The position numbers and the translations under genes are program-made. From positions 1 to 5,324 of the forward strand of contig JBGCDE010000069.1 in assembly GCA_045105115.1 (NCBI GenBank): a stretch of DNA of 5,324 nt, read 5' to 3'. Of this stretch, positions 1 through 5,324 are shown piece after piece; the first letter of the stretch is position 1; every line of letters starts with the position of its first letter. This DNA is from JAUIET01 sp045105115. GTDB lineage: Bacteria > Pseudomonadota > Gammaproteobacteria > Pseudomonadales > JAUIET01. The notes beneath the pieces are model-generated. The model saw only the letters and a program-made list of their open reading frames with translations. It did not search any database and had not been told where the DNA came from.

Positions 1-2308
1 AATTCTGAACAGCCTTCCCACCATCCAGCATAGTCCGAATCCTTTCCCGAGTAGCCTCAGTAGCCACCAGCCGCAAAAAACTGGACCGTTCAGCGTCTAA
101 CAAATCCTGCTCAGACATCTCAGTACCCGGCGCCACATCACCGCCACTCACAATGCGAGCCAACTCAGTCGCTGTCACCACATTGTGCGGTGTGAGCTTG
201 CCAGCCGCTTGCGCGTCTGCCAGCCAGGCACACATTTTTTCAAACATTGGCTTACCCGGCATCGGCAAAGCGTTGCGAACGAATGGCACCTGACCGCCGC
301 CGTTATCAATGGCTTCAATGGCCGCCGGCAGCAAACGATCACGGTTATTCAGGAAGCTGTCATTGGGCCTGAGCATGGCCTGTTGCCGCGCCAAAATTGG
401 AGAAGAACAAGTGCGGCCGTAGCCAAGATTCATAAACGCTTTCCAAGAGGCATCGTCTATGTGGTTATTGCCACCCAATTGATCGACCCAGCGGTACAAA
501 GTTTCCTTACAACCACCACCGCCAGGTACCAAGCCTACGCCAGACTCTACCAAGCCCATATTCGAGTTGGCGTGGCAGATAACCTGCTTGGCCTGCAATA
601 CCACCTCAAAACCACCGCCCAACGACATTCCAACCGGTGCAGCAACCACGGGAAACGGCGCCTTGGCCATTGCCAATACGGTTTGCTGAAAGTGGTTCAG
701 AAACGCATCAAGGCCATCCATGTCATCGGCTTCAAAGAAACCACGAACTGCGCCAAGATTAACGCCGCAGGAAAAATGCTGTGCGTCGTTGTGCACGATC
801 AATCCGCGCATTGATTTGCTCGCGACGGTATCAATCGCATCAGCGAGAATAGCCATAGAATCGCCATCCAGCGCATTGGCTTTGCTGTGGAATTCAACCA
901 AGGCAATACCATCCAGATCAAACCAGCTCGCCACTTCGCAGGTATTGACCGGCGTCATGGTTTGGCGTTTTTCGTTAAAACGCAGAACGCCTTCCGGACG
1001 GTTCAACGCCTGCCATGAACCATCGCCTGAGCGCTGTTGCAATTCGTTTGCAGCCACACGATAGAAACTTGATCCCGCGGCCGAACGCAGAAATTCAGGA
1101 ACGTGCATGCCATCGGCTTCAAGTCTGGCAATGAAGGTGTCAACGCCAATGTCGTCAATCAGTTCGAAAGGACCACGTATCCAGTTGTATCCTAGTTTCA
1201 TGGCATCGTCGACGCCTTGCGGTGTGTCGCCCACTTCGGGAATCAATGATGCAGAGTAAGATAAAACGCGCGACAGCACCCGCCATGCAAACTGGCCGTA
1301 TTTTCCATGGTCTTCCAGTAAATGATGAACGCCATCCTTTTCAGCCTTGTCAGCAAGCGGTAGCGTTATTCTGTGAGGCACGGTTTCGTACTCACCACTA
1401 CTCAAATTCACGGCTTCAGTGCCATTTGCGCCACGGCGATAAAAACCCTTGCCTTGCTTCATGCCGGTGTGGCCTTTACTGATCATATCCAGCATCAACG
1501 GCACTGGTGTGGCTTCGTTATGAAACGCGTCTTCCGGCGGCAGCGTGGCCACCAGGCTCTTGGCAACGTCTGACATTAAGTCGATGCCAATCAAGTCGTA
1601 TAGACCGAATACGCCGGTTTTAGGAATACCCATAGGACGACCAAAAATGGCGTCGGCTTCCTGAGCCGTAAGCCCTAATTCCAACGCAGCTTGCAGAGCA
1701 CATTGAATGGCGTAGCAACCCACACGATTGCCAAGAAACCCTGGGGTATCGACGCAAGGAATAACGCCCTTGCCCAGCTGCTGGTCACAAAAATCAGCAA
1801 GTATGTCCATTACTTTGGCCGAGCTGTGTTCGCCACGCACCAACTCCAGTAAAGGCATTTGCCTAACGGGGTTAAAGAAATGCGTTATGGCGAATCGCTT
1901 TTGAAACGCTTCCGGCATGTCTTCAATCAATAGACGAATAGGTATGGTAGAAGTATTTGACGACACAATCGCGTCATCGCGGCACACCTCATCAAGTTGC
2001 TTATACAGCGTTTTCTTAATATCCAGACGCTCAACAACCGCTTCCACAATCCAGTCACAATCTGCAAGCTGATTGAAGTCGTCTCTCGTATTACCCACAT
2101 GAACAAAGCTCTCTGCCTCTTTGCTCATCAAGCCTGGCGAGCCCGGGTCTTTAATACGCTCTAATCCGCGTTCAGCGAGTGCGTTAACCGAGTCACCATC
2201 ACTGGGCAAATCCAGCAGCCAAACATCTATGCCCGCATTTGCAACCTGCCCGGCTATGCCAGACCCCATAGTGCCAGCGCCAATTACTGCTACTTTCTTA
2301 AATGCCAT
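1..2308 (-). CDS. bifunctional 3-hydroxyacyl-CoA dehydrogenase / enoyl-CoA hydratase, FadN-type domain order; stop codon just outside the window
   Basis: The frame is continuous for 769 codons from the ATG at 2306-2308 to the left edge, with no internal stop or frameshift. Predicted reactions are hydration of 2-enoyl-CoA and NAD-dependent oxidation of 3-hydroxyacyl-CoA. The N-terminal half is the dehydrogenase: Rossmann loop GAGTMG (residues 10-15), VSSNTSTIPI (115-124), catalytic His143 in THFFNP, its partner Glu155 in LLELVRG, GFLGNR with Asn194, and GMKQGKGFY (282-290) of the C-terminal dehydrogenase domain. The crotonase domain follows from about residue 465: FSCGVNLGA (512-520) and GGGFEV supply the oxyanion hole, and Glu568 and Glu588 (in GLVESGVGLVPGGGG) stand 20 apart, as in classical enoyl-CoA hydratase. 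This order is the reverse of E. coli FadB/FadJ and matches Bacillus FadN (about 790 residues). The last visible residues, GKAVQN, resemble the family's usual C-terminus and the remaining base is a T, so a stop codon probably follows at once. It begins one base after the hydrolase stop, with only a weak GGA. Confidence 0.9.
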   Translation of the reverse strand, partial: MAFKKVAVIGAGTMGSGIAGQVANAGIDVWLLDLPSDGDSVNALAERGLERIKDPGSPGLMSKEAESFVHVGNTRDDFNQLADCDWIVEAVVERLDIKKTLYKQLDEVCRDDAIVSSNTSTIPIRLLIEDMPEAFQKRFAITHFFNPVRQMPLLELVRGEHSSAKVMDILADFCDQQLGKGVIPCVDTPGFLGNRVGCYAIQCALQAALELGLTAQEADAIFGRPMGIPKTGVFGLYDLIGIDLMSDVAKSLVATLPPEDAFHNEATPVPLMLDMISKGHTGMKQGKGFYRRGANGTEAVNLSSGEYETVPHRITLPLADKAEKDGVHHLLEDHGKYGQFAWRVLSRVLSYSASLIPEVGDTPQGVDDAMKLGYNWIRGPFELIDDIGVDTFIARLEADGMHVPEFLRSAAGSSFYRVAANELQQRSGDGSWQALNRPEGVLRFNEKRQTMTPVNTCEVASWFDLDGIALVEFHSKANALDGDSMAILADAIDTVASKSMRGLIVHNDAQHFSCGVNLGAVRGFFEADDMDGLDAFLNHFQQTVLAMAKAPFPVVAAPVGMSLGGGFEVVLQAKQVICHANSNMGLVESGVGLVPGGGGCKETLYRWVDQLGGNNHIDDASWKAFMNLGYGRTCSSPILARQQAMLRPNDSFLNNRDRLLPAAIEAIDNGGGQVPFVRNALPMPGKPMFEKMCAWLADAQAAGKLTPHNVVTATELARIVSGGDVAPGTEMSEQDLLDAERSSFLRLVATEATRERIRTMLDGGKAVQN

Positions 2309-2309
2309 G

Positions 2310-3107
2310 CTACTGTCCGTTTTCTACGCTAAGGATAAAATCGCGCAATTCATTGAGTACCTGTTTGGGCGCTTCCATGGGCAGCATATGCCCATACTCA
2401 CGCAGCACGGTCACTTCAGCACCGAGCACGCTCGCAAGCGCCTTACCTGCCTTCATCGGTGTCATTTTGTCTTGCCCGGCAAGAATCATTTTGCTCGGCA
2501 CCTTAACCGCTTTCGCTGCTTCTTCACCGCCGCTGTAATTGGCGCAGGCATTCAAGTCAGCGGCCAATGGGTTGGCCGACATAATTTGATGGCCAATGGC
2601 TATGGGTTGCATACCCGGTGTGGGCGAAACGCCCAGATGCATGTTCGAGCCAAAACCCCACTGCAACATAAACTCGGCAGCTTTGGCAGCGGATTTCTGT
2701 GCTGTTTCAAGCAAGGTGGCATTCACAGGTATTGCACCCGCTGTACCTATGCCCGTGAGAGAAAGTGCACGAGCGGGAAACTGTTTCGTCAATTCAAGTG
2801 CGCTCAGAAAACCTTGGGAGTGACCAACAATATGCGCCGCTTCCACTCCGCAAACGGTAAGCAATTCGTCTAACCAGGGTGCGCTGTCTTCAATACATGC
2901 CAATGGCTCGCCGGCTGACAAACTGTGGCCAGGAAACACCGGTGCCAACACCGAGAAACCATGAAACGCAAACCACCTTGTTTGCAAAGCCCAACTGCGA
3001 TGGTCTAAGCCGCTGCCGTGCAGGAACACTACGGTGGGAAGACTGGTGTCGAACTCTTTGCCGCCAGTAGCTATGTGGGTTTCTACCCCTTGAACACTTA
3101 CTTTCAT
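2310..3107 (-). CDS. alpha/beta hydrolase of unknown substrate
   Basis: This is a complete 265-residue single-domain alpha/beta-hydrolase fold protein. It has no signal peptide or membrane segment, so it is probably cytoplasmic. The oxyanion-hole strand reads VVFLHGSG (26-33). The second loop reads FPGHSLS (58-64), where many relatives have DLPGHGxS. The nucleophile elbow is GHSQG, with Ser97. The acid is probably Asp213 in LAGQDKMTP, and the catalytic His is H240 in YGHMLPMEAP. A cap-like helical stretch with WGFGSNMHLG (150-159) lies between the nucleophile and the acid. The triad is complete, so an active esterase, thioesterase, lactonase or C-C hydrolase is expected. It lacks the features and length (about 380) of homoserine O-acetyltransferase MetX, so it is not the enzyme supplying the neighbouring sulfhydrylase. 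The start is fixed by AGGAG eight bases upstream and a TGATG overlap with metY. Its place in the operon suggests a (thio)ester intermediate of the same pathway, which is unproven. Confidence 0.88.
   Translation of the reverse strand: MKVSVQGVETHIATGGKEFDTSLPTVVFLHGSGLDHRSWALQTRWFAFHGFSVLAPVFPGHSLSAGEPLACIEDSAPWLDELLTVCGVEAAHIVGHSQGFLSALELTKQFPARALSLTGIGTAGAIPVNATLLETAQKSAAKAAEFMLQWGFGSNMHLGVSPTPGMQPIAIGHQIMSANPLAADLNACANYSGGEEAAKAVKVPSKMILAGQDKMTPMKAGKALASVLGAEVTVLREYGHMLPMEAPKQVLNELRDFILSVENGQ
2316..2318 (-). promoter_or_regulatory. weak ribosome binding site of the FadN-type gene
   Basis: Only GGA, seven bases before the ATG at 2306-2308, resembles a Shine-Dalgarno sequence. With a single base between the hydrolase stop (2310-2312) and this ATG, re-initiation by ribosomes leaving the hydrolase is the likelier route of translation. 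The start is supported because the Rossmann strand KKVAVIGAG begins at residue 4, as expected for this family. Confidence 0.4.
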
Positions 3108-4423
3108 CAGCTTTTCTCCTGGCTAGCCGCAACTCTGCTCGCAGCCTTAAGGCCCTTGCCGAAATCAGACTGAATATCCTTAATGTGCTCAAGCCCGACA
3201 GACACGCGCACCATGTCTTCGCTAATACCCGCCGCCAACATAGCTTCCGGTGTAAGACGTGAGTGCGTGGTGCTACCAGGGTGCAATACCAAGGTTCGTG
3301 AGTCGCCCACGTTGGCAAGATTGGAAGCCAGCTGCAATGCGTCGATAAACGCAGCACCACCTGCGCGCCCGCCAGTAACGCCAAAACACAGCATTGAGCC
3401 AGCGCCCTCTGGAAACAATTCCGCGGCAACACCTTGTGTCGCATTGGACTCAAGCTCTGGATGGTTCACCCACTCAACTTCATCTTGCTGCTGCAACCAT
3501 TCAAGCAAGGCACGAGTGTTTTTAACATGCTGCTGCATTCTGAGTTGCAAAGTCTCTATACCCTGCAAAATCAGAAAAGCATTATTGGGCGCCAAACAAG
3601 CACCTAAGTCGCGCATGGATTCAGCGCGTATTTTTGAGGCAAGCGCGTTAGGACCAAACTCTTCCCAAAAACGAATACCGTGAAACGGCTCGTAGGGTTC
3701 AGTTAGCTCAGGGAAGCGACCGCTGACACTCCAGTCAAAATTACCGCCGTCAACAATCACGCCACCTATAGCCGCACCGTGGCCACCCATCCATTTCGTC
3801 ATTGAATGCACAACCACATTCGCACCATGCTCTAACGGGCGATGCAAAGCCGGCGTGGCAAACGTAGCGTCCACCACCAAAGGTATGCCGGAGTCATTTG
3901 CGATTTTGCCTATCTGCGGCAAATTCGACACTTCAAGCCCAGGGTTGCCGATGGATTCGCAGAACACCATTTTTGTATTGGGCTTGATGGCCGCACTCAA
4001 GGCGTCTGCGTCATTAATGCTGACAAACGTGGTCTCAATACCCAAGCGCCTTAAGGTATGGCGCAGTAAGGTGGCCGTTGAACCATAAATTTGCGCCGCT
4101 GAAACGATATGGTCACCGGCCGAGCACAGAGTAATAAACGTAGTAAACAAGGCACTCATGCCCGAGGCCGTGCAAATTGCGCCACTGCCACCTTCCAGTG
4201 CAGCTATGCGCTGCTCAAGCACCGCCACTGTTGGGTTAGAGATACGGCTGTAGATATGTCCGCCTTGCTCTACGTTAAATAAAGCCGCACCGTCGCTGAC
4301 ACTGTCAAACACATACGAAGTAGTCTGGTAAATAGGTACCGCACGCGATCCATGATCGCTTTCAGGCGCATAGCCTGCGTGCAGCGCAATCGTGTCGGGC
4401 TTAAAAAACGAAGATTTGGCCAT
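3107..4423 (-). CDS. metY: O-acetylhomoserine sulfhydrylase (aminocarboxypropyltransferase), Cys/Met-metabolism PLP enzyme
   Basis: This enzyme replaces the acetyl group of O-acetylhomoserine with sulfide, giving homocysteine, or with methanethiol, giving methionine. The protein is 438 residues and complete, close to the MetY norm of about 420-440. Visible family signatures, in order, are PIYQTTSYVF (30-39), YSRISNPT (58-65, where the Tyr and Arg contact the PLP phosphate of the partner subunit), the ASGMSA loop (86-91), ESIGNPGLEV (156-165), VVDATFATP (183-191, with the Asp that pairs with the PLP ring nitrogen), HSMTKWMGGHG (206-216, with the PLP lysine K210), a FPELTEPYEPFHG insertion typical of MetY and absent from the shorter MetB/MetZ enzymes, LQGIETLQLRM, and HPGSTTHSRL (381-390) near the substrate carboxylate site. 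The ATG overlaps the stop of the dmdA-like gene by one base and has a GGAG five bases upstream. The usual VDNTF motif reads VDATF here. Next to a DMSP demethylase, methanethiol is a likely sulfur substrate (inference). Confidence 0.92.
   Translation of the reverse strand: MAKSSFFKPDTIALHAGYAPESDHGSRAVPIYQTTSYVFDSVSDGAALFNVEQGGHIYSRISNPTVAVLEQRIAALEGGSGAICTASGMSALFTTFITLCSAGDHIVSAAQIYGSTATLLRHTLRRLGIETTFVSINDADALSAAIKPNTKMVFCESIGNPGLEVSNLPQIGKIANDSGIPLVVDATFATPALHRPLEHGANVVVHSMTKWMGGHGAAIGGVIVDGGNFDWSVSGRFPELTEPYEPFHGIRFWEEFGPNALASKIRAESMRDLGACLAPNNAFLILQGIETLQLRMQQHVKNTRALLEWLQQQDEVEWVNHPELESNATQGVAAELFPEGAGSMLCFGVTGGRAGGAAFIDALQLASNLANVGDSRTLVLHPGSTTHSRLTPEAMLAAGISEDMVRVSVGLEHIKDIQSDFGKGLKAASRVAASQEKS
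3116..3120 (-). promoter_or_regulatory. ribosome binding site of the alpha/beta hydrolase
   Basis: AGGAG on the minus strand lies eight bases before the ATG at 3105-3107. It sits inside the last codons of metY, so the hydrolase can be translated both by fresh initiation and by ribosomes finishing metY at the TGATG overlap. It is the strongest Shine-Dalgarno match of the three internal starts and supports the chosen start. Confidence 0.7.
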
Positions 4424-5324
4424 TAGGGCTCCAGAAGCTGTTCTTGGGTATACGGAATGTCCGTAATTGTTCCGGTCACGCCCCGCACTGTCAACGATTC
4501 ATTCGATTCTGTATAGCTAAGCGGCAGCATCGCATACACCATGAATTTCTTGTATCTGGGTGACCAGCTGGATGAACGTACTTCTGTTCGCGGGTCGTCT
4601 TCCATCAAATAATAGGGTGCTGGCACGTCAAAGGCTTCAGGAAACAACAAACCTCGCAGTTTATGAGTCTGCGAACTCGCCATAGCTCTCAATGCCGACA
4701 AGCTAAGACTCTCAATATCAGCATCCAGATTCAGGTAACTGTCCAGGCCGCATTCAAAGACGTTGTTGTCTTCATCCATGTCGCTGCCGTAACTCAGCAA
4801 TCCCGCTTCCATGCGCTCTATCTGGTTTGGACAACCCGCTCTTACATTCAAGTCTTCGCCCGCTGCAAACAATGCGTCCCACAACGGCTCTGCGATTTCA
4901 CCGTTATCCACATAAATTTCGAAGCCACCTTGCTTGCTCCAACCCGAACGCGCAACGTACATTTCCTGCCCTTCAAAGCTGAGCATCTTGCCCCAGAAGA
5001 AGCGAATGTCTCTTACTTCGTCACCAAATACTCTCGCCATTAGTTCAGTGGATTTTGGACCCTGCACACCCAGCGGTGAAACATCCGGTTCAAAGACATT
5101 CACATCCAGACCGTAGCCCTGCGCCAAACCTTGCGCCCACAATTTGATGTCGCTATCAGCAAGCGAAATCCACCATTGATTGTCGTTAAGCTTTATCAAC
5201 ACCGGATCATTCAGAATGCGACCCTTGGCGTCACACATTGGCGCGTACTTACCTTGAAGCGATTTGGCGTTACTCAAATCTCTTGGTGTCATTAGCTGAG
5301 CTAGCCTGGCTGCATCTGGACCAT
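4423..5324 (-). CDS. dmdA: DMSP demethylase DmdA-like protein (GcvT aminomethyltransferase fold), 5' end cut by the window edge
   Basis: DmdA transfers a methyl group from dimethylsulfoniopropionate to tetrahydrofolate in the cytoplasm, giving methylmercaptopropionate and 5-methyl-THF. The frame stays open to the right edge: ten codons encoding GPDAARLAQL precede the ATG at 5290-5292 with no stop, and they match the family pattern GPDA-x-x-LxQLxTPRDLS. That ATG is therefore internal. About 299 residues are visible; against the usual length of about 370, roughly 70 N-terminal residues are missing. Seen here are NDPVLIKL and SLADSD after the TPRDLS block, VQGPKS, ARSGWSKQGG (4924-4953), GCPNQIERMEAGLLSYG (4786-4836) and VFECGL. 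True glycine-cleavage T proteins carry a TGYTGExG-type motif where this one has SGWSKQGG, and the GCPN-IER-EAGLLSYG block is DmdA-like. The C-terminal end (SPRYKK, then TDIPY) also fits DmdA. Its stop overlaps the next start as TAATG. A DmdA paralogue acting on another methylated sulfur or nitrogen compound is the main alternative. Confidence 0.78.
   Translation of the reverse strand, partial: GPDAARLAQLMTPRDLSNAKSLQGKYAPMCDAKGRILNDPVLIKLNDNQWWISLADSDIKLWAQGLAQGYGLDVNVFEPDVSPLGVQGPKSTELMARVFGDEVRDIRFFWGKMLSFEGQEMYVARSGWSKQGGFEIYVDNGEIAEPLWDALFAAGEDLNVRAGCPNQIERMEAGLLSYGSDMDEDNNVFECGLDSYLNLDADIESLSLSALRAMASSQTHKLRGLLFPEAFDVPAPYYLMEDDPRTEVRSSSWSPRYKKFMVYAMLPLSYTESNESLTVRGVTGTITDIPYTQEQLLEP
4429..4432 (-). 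promoter_or_regulatory. ribosome binding site of metY
   Basis: GGAG on the minus strand lies five bases before the metY ATG at 4421-4423, within the last codons of the dmdA-like gene. Together with the TAATG stop/start overlap it supports the metY start and translational coupling to the demethylase. Confidence 0.6.

Noticed and set aside
185..814. Plus-strand open frame of 209 codons
   Set aside because: It lies wholly antisense to the crotonase domain, which has clear catalytic motifs. Its translation is rich in His, Arg and Gln and has no recognisable motif.
1..2308. FadB/FadJ alpha subunit of the fatty-acid oxidation complex
   Set aside because: The domain order is reversed: dehydrogenase first, crotonase last. 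This fits the FadN type instead.
2121..2873. Plus-strand open frame of 250 codons
   Set aside because: It is antisense to two well-supported genes, runs across their junction, and shows no domain signature.
2310..3107. Homoserine O-acetyltransferase (MetX) supplying O-acetylhomoserine to MetY
   Set aside because: It is too short (265 against about 380 residues), and the nucleophile motif GHSQG differs from the GGSLGG-type motif of MetX.
2890..3453. Minus-strand open frame of 187 codons spanning the metY/hydrolase junction
   Set aside because: It is out of frame with both real genes on the same strand and shows low-complexity Arg/Cys-rich sequence without motifs.
4345..4359. Perfect inverted repeat GCGATC-CAT-GATCGC, considered as an operator or terminator stem
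   Set aside because: It lies inside the start of metY, encodes ordinary residues (SDHGSR), has no U-tract, and is short enough to arise by chance.
5290..5292. ATG as the start of the DmdA-like gene, giving a 289-residue protein
   Set aside because: The same frame is open to the window edge and the ten preceding codons (GPDAARLAQL) match the conserved family block. The protein would also lack about 80 residues of the fold.
4423..5324. Glycine cleavage T protein (GcvT)
   Set aside because: The T-protein signature TGYTGExG is replaced by SGWSKQGG, the GCPN-IER-EAGLLSYG block is DmdA-like, and no gcvH or gcvP lies nearby. The lower confidence reflects that paralogues exist.

Overview
The window is a densely packed, single-strand gene cluster. 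All four genes lie on the minus strand and are transcribed from the right edge towards the left. Base composition is close to half G+C by eye. The gene content suggests a marine proteobacterium, perhaps a gammaproteobacterium, that uses dimethylsulfoniopropionate (DMSP). This placement is an inference from gene content, because no taxonomic marker is present.

In order of transcription the genes are: (1) 4423-5324, an aminomethyltransferase-fold protein closest to the DMSP demethylase DmdA, with its N-terminus beyond the right edge; (2) 3107-4423, a complete PLP-dependent O-acetylhomoserine sulfhydrylase of the MetY type; (3) 2310-3107, a complete alpha/beta hydrolase with an intact Ser-Asp-His triad and no known substrate; (4) 1-2308, a fused 3-hydroxyacyl-CoA dehydrogenase / enoyl-CoA hydratase in the FadN domain order. 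The window ends on the last codon or one of the last codons of gene 4. Junctions 1/2 and 2/3 overlap by one base (TAATG and TGATG), and genes 3 and 4 are separated by one base. This strongly suggests one operon with translational coupling. The promoter should lie to the right of the window and any terminator to the left. There are no intergenic stretches, RNA genes, mobile elements or CRISPR arrays.

The genes can be read as one pathway. DmdA moves a methyl group from DMSP to tetrahydrofolate and leaves methylmercaptopropionate. In the known pathway this is activated to a CoA thioester, dehydrogenated and hydrated, releasing methanethiol. MetY can combine methanethiol with O-acetylhomoserine to give methionine directly. 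The crotonase half of gene 4 could act as the methylthioacryloyl-CoA or acryloyl-CoA hydratase, and the hydrolase could act on a (thio)ester intermediate. The DmdA and MetY assignments rest on sequence motifs. The assembly into a 'DMSP sulfur to methionine' operon, and the roles of genes 3 and 4 in it, are hypotheses. DmdB and DmdC counterparts are not in the window.
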